From the NCBI GenBank assembly GCA_900766195.1, contig CAAFUN010000066.1, positions 1 through 51,637 of the forward strand: a stretch of 51,637 bases of DNA. The letters run 5' to 3'. Source of the DNA: an uncultured Bacteroides sp. (GTDB lineage: Bacteria > Bacteroidota > Bacteroidia > Bacteroidales > Bacteroidaceae). Position numbers and translations under genes: made by a program. Below, piece by piece: positions 1 to 7,983 of the stretch (within the stretch, counting starts at the first letter, position 1; every line of letters begins with the position of its first letter). Under the pieces are notes generated by a model, which did not search any database, had not been told where the DNA came from, and saw nothing but the letters and a program-made list of their open reading frames with translations.

Positions 1-10
1 ATCGAACTTT

Positions 11-955
11 ATGGAAACAAAAGAAATTGAATTCAATGGATTTAAAATGAATGGATTCTTAGGTCTGCTCATTCATTTAGTAGTACTACCGGTGTTTATC
101 TTCTGGGGAGTGATAACAAGTGTGCCAACTATGATTCTGGCTGGAGTATTGGTTATAATATGGCTATTGTTGTTTGCAGGTTATATGCAACTTGAGCCTA
201 ACGAAGCTCGTGCTATGGTGTTCTTTGGCAAATACAAGGGTACTTTTAGAGAAACCGGTTTTTTTCTGGTCAATCCGCTATTGGATAAAAAGAAGCTTTC
301 TCTTCGTGCCCGTAATTTGGATGTGGAACCCATTAAGGTTAATGATAAAATAGGTAATCCCATAATGATTGGGTTGGTATTGGTCTGGAAACTGAAGGAT
401 ACTTATAAAGCGATGTTTGAAATAGATGCTCAAACCATGGCTTCGGCAAATAATCCGTCGGGAGGCGCACTTGGCAATGCAGTGGCTCATCGGATGACTG
501 CTTTTGAAAACTTTGTAAAAATACAGAGTGACGCTGCTTTGCGTCAGGTGGCCGGTCAATATGCCTACGATGACAACGAGGCGGACAGTGAAGAGCTTAC
601 TTTGCGGTCGGGTGGTGAAGAGATCAATGATCAGTTGGAACAGAAATTGAACGAACGTCTGGCCATGGCGGGAATGGAAGTGGTAGAAGCCCGTATCAAT
701 TACCTGGCCTATGCACCCGAGATTGCTGCCGTGATGCTGCGTCGCCAACAGGCTTCGGCCATCATCTCTGCCCGTGAGAAGATTGTGGAAGGTGCAGTGT
801 CTATGGTCAAAATGGCTTTGCATAAACTATCCGAAGAAGATATAGTAGAATTGGACGAGGAGAAAAAAGCAGCTATGGTGAGCAATCTCCTGGTGGTACT
901 TTGTGCTGATGAGGCTGCCCAACCGATTGTGAATGCCGGTACACTGAATCATTAA
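11..955 (+). CDS. SPFH/Band 7 (prohibitin-like) membrane protein
   Basis: A 314-residue protein with two hydrophobic segments near the N-terminus (about residues 14-35 and 38-58). A Band 7/SPFH-type region follows, starting around 'LEPNEARAMVFFGKYKGT'. The C-terminal half is charged and probably helical, with 'EARINYLAYAPEIAAVMLRRQ', the pattern usual at the end of the SPFH domain. SPFH proteins form membrane-anchored oligomers that organise proteins or lipids. No specific partner can be read from the sequence. A ribbon-helix-helix protein lies 1.5 kb downstream, a neighbour I recall for Bacteroides SPFH genes, although here a hydrolase gene separates the two. The start at 11 is the first ATG and leaves only ten bases of upstream sequence, so its promoter is outside the window. 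Confidence 0.9.
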   Translation: METKEIEFNGFKMNGFLGLLIHLVVLPVFIFWGVITSVPTMILAGVLVIIWLLLFAGYMQLEPNEARAMVFFGKYKGTFRETGFFLVNPLLDKKKLSLRARNLDVEPIKVNDKIGNPIMIGLVLVWKLKDTYKAMFEIDAQTMASANNPSGGALGNAVAHRMTAFENFVKIQSDAALRQVAGQYAYDDNEADSEELTLRSGGEEINDQLEQKLNERLAMAGMEVVEARINYLAYAPEIAAVMLRRQQASAIISAREKIVEGAVSMVKMALHKLSEEDIVELDEEKKAAMVSNLLVVLCADEAAQPIVNAGTLNH

Positions 956-996
956 CCATTTGATTCTAGCGGGAGAACGGGTGTCTGCTTGTCTTT

Positions 997-1049
997 GAGT
1001 AACACTCTATTTAGCTTTCATGAAAATAAGAGTTGCTCTCTATTTTTTT
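997..1049 (+). terminator. Intrinsic terminator after the SPFH gene
   Basis: The arms GAGTAAC-CTCTATTT and AAATAAGAG-TTGCTC pair around an 11-base loop with one bulged base, and are followed by TCTATTTTTTT. It lies 40 bases after the SPFH stop codon. This suggests the SPFH gene is transcribed separately from the following hydrolase. Confidence 0.6.
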
Positions 1050-1072
1050 AATGATAACCAGGTGTGAAAGTT

Positions 1073-2425
1073 ATGAATAACATTTCTTTATATAAAAGCT
1101 TCCTCTTTATCGGTTTCCTCTTGATGCAGCAATGTACACTGTTGGGGCAGAATGTGTCTATATCACCTATAGCCCATGCACAACGTGTGTATGAGCAATT
1201 TGCTGCAGGACAGGGAGATAGTTTGTACAACGGATTGTCCAAAGAAGTACAGTTGCAATTAACTCCTGATGCATTTAACGGGATGTATAAGCAAGTGGAA
1301 CAGCAATTTGGAAAGCTGCAATCCAAAGGTGAATGGCAGGAGACGCAAGCTCAAGGGCATACATTTTATTTCACCGATTTGAAGTTTGCGCAGGGCAGTC
1401 TCCGCTTTCTGCTCTCTTTTGATGCAGATGGATGTATAAATACCATACGCTTAATGCCTGTACCTCAGGAATCTGTTGCCACATCAGAGGCAACGGGATG
1501 TGATAAGACAAAGCTCTCGGAGCAGGAAATCACCATTACTACCGATGGTTTTAATCTTCCTGGCACACTAACTATGCCGGTGGGAAAGACGAATGTGCCG
1601 ATTGTAATTTTGATACATGGTTCCGGTCCAAACGATAGGGATGAGACCATTGGTCCGAATAAACCTTTTCGGGACATCGCATGGGGACTTGCCAATGCAG
1701 GTATTGCATCAATCCGATATGATAAGCGTACAAAAGTATATGGAGCAAAGTCCGTGCCTACAGGCAGAGCGATGGATTATGATGTGGAGGCTGTTGACGA
1801 TGCTGTGTCTGCCGTAAATAAGGCAAAAACACTTAAAGGAGTGGCGCCGGATAGCATCTATGTGTTAGGGCATAGCTTGGGTGGAACATTGGCTCCTCGC
1901 ATTGCAGAGCGGGCTAAGGGTTTGAAAGGAATAATCATTCTTGCCGGATTGGCTCGCCCTTTGGAAGATGCTGTGGTGCAACAAACGGAGTATCTTTCTT
2001 CTTTGGCAGATTCTTCTGCTTTGGGCAAGGCTCAAGTTGCAGAAATCAGACAACAGGCTCAGAATATAAAGAAGTTGGGAACGGTCGCCTTTGACAATAA
2101 AATACCGATGTTGTTTAATACGCCCCAGTCTTATTGGGCTTTAGCGAATGCATATAAGCCCGTTGCAGTTGCCTCAAAACTCTCTTTGCCTATACTTATT
2201 CTGCAAGGCGAGCGTGACTATCAGGTGACCATGGAAGATTTTGGTTTGTGGAGAGCCGGATTGCTCAAGCATAAAAATGTGTTTTTCAAATCCTACCCCA
2301 AGCTGAATCATATCATGCAAGAAGGGGTTGGTAAATCAATGCCGGCGGAATATAACAAACGCTCATCTGTACCCGTCTATTTAATTAATGATATTGCTTC
2401 ATTCATCCGAAACAATAGACTGTGA
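1073..2425 (+). CDS. Secreted alpha/beta hydrolase with DUF3887-like N-terminal domain
   Basis: The ATG at 1073 gives a clean signal peptide (hydrophobic 'FLFIGFLLMQQ', then 'TLLGQ'), so I prefer it to the in-frame GTG at 1064. Residues about 30-140 resemble the DUF3887 domain found in front of secreted hydrolases. The rest is an alpha/beta hydrolase of the serine aminopeptidase/dienelactone hydrolase type, with an oxyanion-region 'HGSGPNDRDE', nucleophile elbow 'GHSLGG', a late 'GERDYQV' acid region and the catalytic His in 'KLNHIMQEG'. It is probably an exported esterase or peptidase acting in the periplasm; the substrate is unknown. It has its own terminator upstream and is followed after 55 bases by a small DNA-binding protein gene. 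Confidence 0.88.
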   Translation: MNNISLYKSFLFIGFLLMQQCTLLGQNVSISPIAHAQRVYEQFAAGQGDSLYNGLSKEVQLQLTPDAFNGMYKQVEQQFGKLQSKGEWQETQAQGHTFYFTDLKFAQGSLRFLLSFDADGCINTIRLMPVPQESVATSEATGCDKTKLSEQEITITTDGFNLPGTLTMPVGKTNVPIVILIHGSGPNDRDETIGPNKPFRDIAWGLANAGIASIRYDKRTKVYGAKSVPTGRAMDYDVEAVDDAVSAVNKAKTLKGVAPDSIYVLGHSLGGTLAPRIAERAKGLKGIIILAGLARPLEDAVVQQTEYLSSLADSSALGKAQVAEIRQQAQNIKKLGTVAFDNKIPMLFNTPQSYWALANAYKPVAVASKLSLPILILQGERDYQVTMEDFGLWRAGLLKHKNVFFKSYPKLNHIMQEGVGKSMPAEYNKRSSVPVYLINDIASFIRNNRL

Positions 2426-2480
2426 GGTTTAGACAATGAGCGTATACCGTAGTTTGTTTAATAATATAAGTTAGTAGATC

Positions 2481-2693
2481 GTGCCAAAAAAAGAATCATC
2501 AATAAAAAGTTTTGTTTTGCGGGTAGACACTGCAACGATGGATGCCATTGAAAAGTGGGCTGCCGACGAATTTCGCAGCACCAACGGGCAGTTGCAGTGG
2601 ATCATCAGTGAGGCATTGCGCAAAAGTGGTAGAATAAAGAATAAAAAGAAAAACGATTTACCCTCGCAGACGGATGCCTCTCCAGAGGAATGA
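2481..2693 (+). CDS. Small Arc-type ribbon-helix-helix protein
   Basis: A 70-residue basic protein beginning with a GTG codon. The pattern is a short strand 'SFVLRVDTATMDAIEKWA', then two helices including 'STNGQLQWIISEALRKSGR', then a Lys-rich tail. This fits the Arc/MetJ ribbon-helix-helix fold, in which the strand contacts DNA as a dimer. It may regulate its own transcription or the neighbouring SPFH gene, but no operator was identified. No ATG is available further upstream in frame, and there is no strong Shine-Dalgarno sequence, which is common in Bacteroidetes. Confidence 0.75.
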   Translation: MPKKESSIKSFVLRVDTATMDAIEKWAADEFRSTNGQLQWIISEALRKSGRIKNKKKNDLPSQTDASPEE

Positions 2694-2743
2694 TGGCGTA
2701 CCTATATTTCTTAATTTAATTTTCACGAAATAATATATATCTT

Positions 2744-3226
2744 ATGCTTAATTTTGGTCGTTATTCAGCTGATAATTTTCCGAATGTCAGAGTCTATCCG
2801 GCATTAGTAGACCGTATTCTAGAGATTGTTGCGGTCTTGCTTACATTGAGCATTTGGAGCGTTGTCGTTGCATTCCATTTCCTGACACCACATAATGGAG
2901 CAACAAATTCTCCTTTTGTTATAGCAGGATTTGCTACACTATGTCTTATTGCTTTGGGTTGGTGTGGATACATCCCTATAAAGTTGGTTAGATTTCCTTT
3001 TCGTATTACGGAACGCAATGTCTACACTCAGTTCTTTTTTGCCATCCGTACGACGCGATGCTTAAATGTGGTGCTGTCATCCCTGTTTCTGATCAGATGC
3101 CTGGGTGAGTTCGGGCAGAAAAGCGGTGTTTCTCCTGAATTATGTGATGCTTTGACATTCGCTGTAGCACTAATAATGGTGTTGATTCTGATTATTTATT
3201 ACCTGTTTGCTTACCGTTATAGGTAA
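2744..3226 (+). CDS. Small multi-pass membrane protein, possibly DUF1648-like
   Basis: A 160-residue protein with about four hydrophobic segments (roughly residues 25-47, 59-77, 103-118 and 136-157). The first segment is followed by 'HFLTPHNGATNSPF', which loosely resembles the His-containing loop of DUF1648 membrane proteins, but the match is weak. Function is not recognised. It follows the ribbon-helix-helix gene by 50 bases and could be cotranscribed with it. Confidence 0.7.
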   Translation: MLNFGRYSADNFPNVRVYPALVDRILEIVAVLLTLSIWSVVVAFHFLTPHNGATNSPFVIAGFATLCLIALGWCGYIPIKLVRFPFRITERNVYTQFFFAIRTTRCLNVVLSSLFLIRCLGEFGQKSGVSPELCDALTFAVALIMVLILIIYYLFAYRYR

Positions 3227-3298
3227 TTATTCTTTCTTTATAATGCGATATACCTAATTGTGGTTATAAGACAGACTAAATATACCTCATTTTGGGGA

Positions 3299-3329
3299 TT
3301 GCGGGGTATGTACTAACCCCCTATCTTTG
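3299..3329 (+). promoter_or_regulatory. Promoter P1 (Bacteroidetes -33/-7)
   Basis: TTG at 3299-3301 is separated by 20 bases from TATCTTTG at 3322-3329, matching the Bacteroidetes -7 consensus TAnnTTTG. The spacer contains an inverted GGGG...CCCC pair. Transcription would begin near 3336 and run into a hairpin with a T-run ending at 3441, before any gene. Confidence 0.65.
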
Positions 3330-3335
3330 CAGTAT

Positions 3336-3441
3336 CAGATTTAATGAATTAGTTAGTCATAATTACGTAACCACTTTTATTAAGGAAAAGATTTCCCGTT
3401 CATTCCCGATGTGATATCGCGAATGTCTGGGGATTTTTTTT
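3336..3441 (+). ncRNA. Candidate small RNA or attenuated leader
   Basis: An approximately 106-base stretch with a consensus promoter in front and a hairpin with a T-run behind, and no obvious open reading frame inside. It could be an independent small RNA or a leader that controls read-through into the ABC operon. A separate consensus promoter lies just downstream of the hairpin, so the operon does not need this transcript. I cannot assign it to a known RNA family. Confidence 0.4.
3393..3441 (+). terminator. Terminator-like hairpin with T-run between two promoters
   Basis: Nested pairing: TTCCC/GGGGA, an internal loop, CATTC/GAATG, a C-C mismatch, then CGAT/ATCG around loop GTGAT. Eight T residues follow directly. 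This is a strong intrinsic terminator or attenuator ahead of the ABC operon. Confidence 0.6.
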
Positions 3442-3449
3442 GTATCTAC

Positions 3450-3479
3450 TTGTTATTTAAAAAAGAGTTATTATATTTG
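3450..3479 (+). promoter_or_regulatory. Promoter P2 of the ABC exporter operon
   Basis: TTG at 3450-3452, a 19-base spacer, then TATATTTG at 3472-3479. Both elements and the spacing fit the Bacteroidetes consensus. The predicted start near 3486 falls inside a palindrome at 3482-3503, and the first gene starts at 3533. Confidence 0.75.
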
Positions 3480-3481
3480 CG

Positions 3482-3503
3482 GTGTATTAGATTGATAGTA
3501 CAC
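3482..3503 (+). promoter_or_regulatory. Candidate operator for the GntR/YtrA-type repressor
   Basis: Inverted repeat with arms GTGTATTA and TAGTACAC (one mismatch, six-base centre). It covers the predicted transcription start of P2. An overlapping second palindrome, TAGTA-N8-TACTA, lies at 3496-3513. GTGTA/TACAC half-sites are of the kind bound by YtrA-subfamily GntR regulators, and such a regulator is the third gene of this operon, which suggests autorepression. Confidence 0.55.
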
Positions 3504-3532
3504 GAATATACTAATTATATAATTTCAAATCT

Positions 3533-4387
3533 ATGTTACGAGTAAAGAACATTTCGTTTGGTTATCGTAGGGGCAAGAAGGAAGTCCTGCATGATTTTTC
3601 GCTTTCACTCGGCAAGGGTGGAGTATATGGTTTGTTGGGGAAGAATGGCGCCGGCAAATCTACGTTGCTCTATTTGATGAGTGGATTGCTTGTTCCTAAA
3701 AGAGGAGAGGTGACTTATAATGATATTAATGTCAGTCTCCGTCGTCCTGCTACATTGCAGAATATGTTTCTGGTCCCCGAGGAATTTGATCTGCCTGCCA
3801 TTTCATTGCTTAGTTATGTGGAATTAAACAGTCCGTTCTATCCCCAATTCAGCAAAGAAGATATGGTGAAATATCTCCATTTCTTTGAAATGGATCAAGA
3901 TGTTAATTTGGGGGCTTTATCTATGGGACAGAAGAAAAAGGTATTCATGAGTTTTGCACTGGCCACCAATACGCCCTTGCTTATTATGGATGAGCCTACC
4001 AATGGACTTGATATTCCCGGAAAGAGTCAGTTCCGCAAATTTATTGCTTCCGGTATGACAGATGATAAGACTATCATTATATCCACCCATCAGGTACGTG
4101 ATATTGACCGTATCTTGGATCATGTCTTAATTATGGAAGATAGTCGTGTACTGCTCGATGAGTCTACTGCCGACATTTGTAATAAGCTGTTTTTTGTTGA
4201 GAGTGACGACCGGGAGTTGGCTAAAGGGGCTCTTTATTCTCTGCCATCCGTACAGGGTAATTATTTGATGCTTCCTAATATGGAAGGAGAAGAATCGGAT
4301 ATTAATCTTGAGTTACTGTTTGGAGCTATACTTGCCGAGCCGGAGAAGATAGGAAGAATGTTTCACCATAAAGAGGACAAACAATGA
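3533..4387 (+). CDS. ABC transporter ATP-binding protein
   Basis: A 284-residue ATPase subunit. Walker A is 'GKNGAGKS' at residues 36-43, the signature is 'LSMGQ' (in place of LSGGQ), Walker B is 'LLIMDEPTNGLD', and the switch His is in 'IIISTHQ'. The roughly 70 residues after the ATPase core are probably a regulatory extension. It is the first gene of an operon with an ABC-2-type permease (ATGA overlap at 4384-4387), a GntR regulator and an anchored envelope protein. This arrangement resembles YtrA-regulated exporters that respond to cell-envelope or antibiotic stress in Gram-positive bacteria. The substrate here is unknown. Confidence 0.92.
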   Translation: MLRVKNISFGYRRGKKEVLHDFSLSLGKGGVYGLLGKNGAGKSTLLYLMSGLLVPKRGEVTYNDINVSLRRPATLQNMFLVPEEFDLPAISLLSYVELNSPFYPQFSKEDMVKYLHFFEMDQDVNLGALSMGQKKKVFMSFALATNTPLLIMDEPTNGLDIPGKSQFRKFIASGMTDDKTIIISTHQVRDIDRILDHVLIMEDSRVLLDESTADICNKLFFVESDDRELAKGALYSLPSVQGNYLMLPNMEGEESDINLELLFGAILAEPEKIGRMFHHKEDKQ

Positions 4388-5217
4388 TACGCGATAACTT
4401 TTTTAATATGTCTCGCTTTGTGCGGATATGCCGTAAAGAAATGATAGAGAGTTGGAGAGCTAATCTATTGCGGGTAGTGATGATGTATGGCATTTTGACT
4501 ATAGCATTTGTATGGAACGGCTACTTTCAGTATAAATATCTGAGTGGTTCTACGTCTGTAAAGGAAGATCCAATCTGGTCATTTGAACTGATTGTTTTCA
4601 TTTGGACTATTCTCATTATGGGAACTTTGAGTGCTTCATTCACTATGGAACGAATGAAAACGAAGACGAATCGAATAGCTGTGTTAATGACTCCTGCCAC
4701 TATGTTTGAGAAGTTTTTCTCACGTTGGCTCATCTTTACTTTTGGTTATCTCATTGTCTTTCTCATAGCTTTTAAGTTGGCAGATTGGACGCGTGTACTA
4801 GTTTATTCTATGAGCTATCCGGACTTGAAAAACATCATTGCATCTACTCCACTTTCACGTCTTGTGGGTGATGACTCTCAATATTGGGTAGCTTTCCGTA
4901 CTTCTGAAAATTTATTGCTAGCCATTAGCTTTTACTTTTTTGTACAATCAATCTTTGTGTTGGGTAGTTCAATATGGCCAAAAAATGCATTTGTGAAGAC
5001 CTTTTCAGCCATTGTAATACTTGCAGTTATTTACATTTCTATTGGAGTACTATTAGTTAAAATTTTCCTTGAGCATAAAAGTGGTGGATTTAATGACCCT
5101 ATATCTGGTGACACGATAATGGCTCTAGGTACCGCTTTTTTCTTTGTAATGGCTATAATCAATTGGGTTCTTGCTTATTTTCGCTTTAAGGAATCCGAAA
5201 TCATAAACCGCTGGTAA
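4384..5217 (+). CDS. ABC transporter permease (ABC-2 type)
   Basis: A 277-residue integral membrane protein with about six hydrophobic segments, for example 'ELIVFIWTILIMGTLSASF' and 'WLIFTFGYLIVFLIAF'. 'ASFTMERMKTKTNRIAVLMTPAT' is the typical cytoplasmic loop region of ABC-2 exporters. Its ATG overlaps the ATPase stop codon, so the two subunits are translationally coupled. It probably forms the membrane pore of the exporter; what is exported cannot be told from the sequence. Confidence 0.85.
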   Translation: MIRDNFFNMSRFVRICRKEMIESWRANLLRVVMMYGILTIAFVWNGYFQYKYLSGSTSVKEDPIWSFELIVFIWTILIMGTLSASFTMERMKTKTNRIAVLMTPATMFEKFFSRWLIFTFGYLIVFLIAFKLADWTRVLVYSMSYPDLKNIIASTPLSRLVGDDSQYWVAFRTSENLLLAISFYFFVQSIFVLGSSIWPKNAFVKTFSAIVILAVIYISIGVLLVKIFLEHKSGGFNDPISGDTIMALGTAFFFVMAIINWVLAYFRFKESEIINRW

Positions 5218-5219
5218 GT

Positions 5220-5585
5220 ATGAATTTTAAAGAAACAAAAGCCATTTACCTCCAAATAGCCGATCGTATCTGTGACGAGATTCTCTTGGAGCAATACCGT
5301 GAGGAAGAACGCATCCCATCGGTCAGGGAATATGCGGCTATGGTGGAAGTAAATGCTAATACAGCAATGCGTTCGTATGACTATTTACAGTCGCAAGGCA
5401 TAATATACAACAAACGCGGCATCGGATATTTTGTCTCTTCAGGTGCTCGTGAGTTGATCCTTTCTCTGCGCAAAGAGTCTTTCTTAAAAGATGAGATAGA
5501 CTACTTCTTCAAACAAATGTATACGCTTGGTATTTCGGCCAAAGAAATGTCGGATATGTACCGGGAGTTTAGCAAAAAACAATAA
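5220..5585 (+). CDS. GntR-family transcriptional regulator, YtrA subfamily
   Basis: A 121-residue protein with the N-terminal GntR winged helix. 'IADRICDEILLEQYREEERIPSVREYA' carries the characteristic 'PSVRE', and 'VNANTAMRSYDYLQSQGII' is the recognition region. A short helical C-terminal part follows, without an effector domain, as in the YtrA subfamily. It lies two bases after the permease stop. It is expected to repress its own operon, and a matching palindrome covers the predicted start site at 3482-3503. Confidence 0.9.
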   Translation: MNFKETKAIYLQIADRICDEILLEQYREEERIPSVREYAAMVEVNANTAMRSYDYLQSQGIIYNKRGIGYFVSSGARELILSLRKESFLKDEIDYFFKQMYTLGISAKEMSDMYREFSKKQ

Positions 5586-5601
5586 AACATTAGAAATAAC
5601 A

Positions 5602-6447
5602 ATGAAACGAACAACTTATATCATATTGGGAATGCTTTTGGCAGGAGTAGTGGCAATGGGCGGTTTCATCATTTACATATATAATCATGGAACTGTGATA
5701 GATGGGAACACTTTCAACATCGCAGGTACGCAGAAGAGTGTTGCGCTTCCACATTGCAAAGCAATAAAACTGGTGATGGCTGAAACGCTGGATCTTTCCA
5801 ACAAGACTGATAATAGCGAGTCACGTATCAAACGTTGGGTTACTTTTAACGATGTGCCTTTGATAGTATCTCCTTCGGATAGTTCTTCAGGGCATTTCAC
5901 CTATATTTCCGGTCTGGATCGTTATATGGTTATGCACGCTGTAGGTGACACTTTGGTGATAGCATTTAACTTTGACAGTGCGAAGCAGGATGAGACGGGA
6001 CAGTCTTCATATTGGATGAACATTCATGCCGGACAGATGTCTCTGACATTACCTCCCAGAGTGCAATTGCTCACGGCTACACTGCCTGATCAGAAAGTTA
6101 CGCTAAGAGGTTTTAAGCAAGACAGTTTGTCTATTGTGACAAATAGCGAGGGCTTTGTAGAGCAATCTCATTTCGGAGCATTGACCATTAAAGGTAATAA
6201 ATGGAGTCTGAACAGCGGCGCGGTGAATAATCTGCATCTGTCTTTGGATGGCATGGAAGATTGGAGTGTGAAGACTGACTCTTTTCGTATCGATACAGAG
6301 TATTTGAGTGGTGCGGGAGATCGCTTGGAAGCTACTCTCCAGAAAGGAGAATGTCGTAGAGCAGTATGGCAACCACAGTCGGAGAATGCTTCCCTAAAAT
6401 TGAAGTTGAAGGAAGCAGCGGAAATAAAAGTTTTAGGTAGGCATTAA
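5602..6447 (+). CDS. Membrane-anchored envelope protein of unknown function
   Basis: I place the start at the ATG at 5602, 17 bases after the GntR stop. The frame is open back to 5527, but those codons lie inside the GntR gene. The product has one N-terminal transmembrane segment ('YIILGMLLAGVVAMGGFIIYIY') and a roughly 250-residue extracytoplasmic part rich in beta-strand patterns. The repeated 'L.S.DG'-like strands loosely recall the DUF2807/head-GIN beta-helix type, but I do not claim membership. As the last gene of the ABC exporter operon it may be an accessory protein or sensor. Confidence 0.7.
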   Translation: MKRTTYIILGMLLAGVVAMGGFIIYIYNHGTVIDGNTFNIAGTQKSVALPHCKAIKLVMAETLDLSNKTDNSESRIKRWVTFNDVPLIVSPSDSSSGHFTYISGLDRYMVMHAVGDTLVIAFNFDSAKQDETGQSSYWMNIHAGQMSLTLPPRVQLLTATLPDQKVTLRGFKQDSLSIVTNSEGFVEQSHFGALTIKGNKWSLNSGAVNNLHLSLDGMEDWSVKTDSFRIDTEYLSGAGDRLEATLQKGECRRAVWQPQSENASLKLKLKEAAEIKVLGRH

Positions 6448-6460
6448 AATATAATTCTAA

Positions 6461-6511
6461 CTTTTTCAGCTTCTGTTGCTTTTATGAAAGGACTAGCAGA
6501 AGCTGGAAAAG
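6461..6511. terminator. Long hairpin between convergent genes
   Basis: CTTTTTCAGCTTCTG (6461-6475) pairs with CAGAAGCTGGAAAAG (6497-6511): 15 bp with one G-T position and a 21-base loop. It lies between the plus-strand exporter operon and the stop of the minus-strand LuxR gene. It probably works as a terminator or RNA-end protector in both directions. Confidence 0.6.
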
Positions 6512-6513
6512 AT

Positions 6514-7128
6514 TTATAAGGCATCTTTGATATCTTGTATTTCAACTAACTTGTTGACTATAGCATAAATGGTAAGACCTGCCGGAGAGTGAATCTGCAA
6601 TTTGCGGGCTATATTCCGTCGATGGGTAATGACAGTATGGATGGACAAGAATAGCTGATCGGCTATGGCTTTGTTTGTCATGCCTTTTACTACGCAGGTA
6701 ATAATTTCCTTTTCGCGCTGGCTTAGTGCTTCCTGCCCATTTTCTTCAGCTTCTTCTGTTTCATTACAAAGTAGACGATTTATTTTTGAAGAGATTATTT
6801 CCTGATCATCGCAGATGGAAATGATCTCATCATATTCTCGCAAGATATTGCTGTCAATTACAGTAGATACCAAAGCAATGAATTTTATGCCTCCCTTACT
6901 GTTTTCCGCTTTAAAAGAGGGAAGATCAAACCAACCTCCAAAAGTGGGATTAATAATCAAAATATCAGGGGTGTGTATGTGAATGTAGCTCTGTAGTGCT
7001 TCGGGAGAAGATACTTCAATAGGATGGATACTTAAGCTGGATAGTCGTTTCAAAACGGCTATTACACCGCTGCGAATAATCACCGAGGTTTCTGCAACCG
7101 CTATTTTCAACGAATAATTATTGTTCAT
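6514..7128 (-). CDS. LuxR-type regulator with a degenerate receiver domain
   Basis: A 204-residue protein with an N-terminal receiver-like domain (about 1-120) and a C-terminal LuxR helix-turn-helix. The C-terminal motifs are 'LSQREKEIITCVVKGMTNKAIA' and 'LSIHTVITHRRNIARKLQI'. At the usual phospho-acceptor position the sequence reads 'PDILIINP' with Asn60, and the acidic pocket near 'AVAETS' is also incomplete. Normal phosphorylation is therefore unlikely. It overlaps the end of the upstream hemerythrin-domain gene by 11 bases, so the two are probably cotranslated. The hemerythrin partner suggests control by oxygen, nitric oxide or redox state (inference). Confidence 0.88.
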   Translation of the reverse strand: MNNNYSLKIAVAETSVIIRSGVIAVLKRLSSLSIHPIEVSSPEALQSYIHIHTPDILIINPTFGGWFDLPSFKAENSKGGIKFIALVSTVIDSNILREYDEIISICDDQEIISSKINRLLCNETEEAEENGQEALSQREKEIITCVVKGMTNKAIADQLFLSIHTVITHRRNIARKLQIHSPAGLTIYAIVNKLVEIQDIKDAL

Positions 7129-7822
7129 TTTTCAGTCTCTTTTCTAGTTGTCTCACAGCTGGGACAAACATGTAATCTTCTACTTGACAATGCGATGCAA
7201 GGTCATGTTCGCAATTGTAAATGTCGAAAAGGACAGCGTTAAGGAGATTGTTATTTTCTTTTTCGGGATAATATTTCACAATAATACTTTTTAGCTCTGT
7301 CAGCTTGGTTTCTATCTGATTGTGCTTGCTGGCAAAGGTGGCAATGTTGTAATTTTCTGCCAATTCTCCGTTCAGTACATTATCTACGTATGTAAATACG
7401 GCTTCATTTTCGTACTCCATGTGCCGACGGACTTCTTTGGCATATTCATCGAAAAATTTTAAGATAAGATAAGCTACATTATCCGTTCTTGAGCAATCAA
7501 GTGCCTCAATCAGCTTCCGGCGGATAACAGGCAGACAGAAGTCTAAAAAATAAGTATGCGCTTGCTTCAAATAATTCATCAGTGAAGCAATGGAAAATGC
7601 ATTTTCATCATAGTCGTATGAATATTGTTCTTCACTGATAAAATTGGCTACAGCTAGAAATGTTTTATAATCCACTCCTTGTGCTTCACAAACATCTTTT
7701 ACGCTTTTGTCTCCAAACCCCAGTGATAATCCAAATCGGCTCATCACCATTAATAAGGAGTAATTGTCGCAGATGAGATCACTCATTTTATCTGTCGATC
7801 GGTACTTATGTGGCTCATTCAT
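7118..7822 (-). CDS. Hemerythrin-domain protein (RIC/ScdA-like)
   Basis: A 234-residue protein. The N-terminal part ('CEAQGVDYKTFLAVANF') resembles the short ScdA-type N-terminal domain. The rest is a four-helix hemerythrin-like domain with candidate di-iron ligands in 'HTYFLDF', 'RRHMEYENEAVF', 'KHNQIETKL' and 'ASHCQVEDYMFVP'. Relatives of the RIC/YtfE group repair iron-sulfur centres damaged by nitric oxide or oxidants. Iron repair and oxygen/NO sensing are both possible here. It is the first gene of a two-gene unit with the LuxR regulator and is divergent from the BlaI-like gene, 199 bases away. Confidence 0.85.
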   Translation of the reverse strand: MNEPHKYRSTDKMSDLICDNYSLLMVMSRFGLSLGFGDKSVKDVCEAQGVDYKTFLAVANFISEEQYSYDYDENAFSIASLMNYLKQAHTYFLDFCLPVIRRKLIEALDCSRTDNVAYLILKFFDEYAKEVRRHMEYENEAVFTYVDNVLNGELAENYNIATFASKHNQIETKLTELKSIIVKYYPEKENNNLLNAVLFDIYNCEHDLASHCQVEDYMFVPAVRQLEKRLKNEQ

Positions 7823-7983
7823 TGCTTTCTAACTCTTAGTTGTCTTTAGTATGACTTGCAAAATAACTCTTTTTATTTGGAAATATCAATCCCTATATGT
7901 AGGTATTTTGTGCGTTAACCATGATTAACTATAATAATTAGTTTATGAACTATAAAGTTTAGTTATTTGCAATGTTGTAGAAA

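Noticed and set aside
278..823. A 181-residue open frame on the minus strand
   Set aside because: It lies wholly inside the SPFH gene on the opposite strand and shows no domain.
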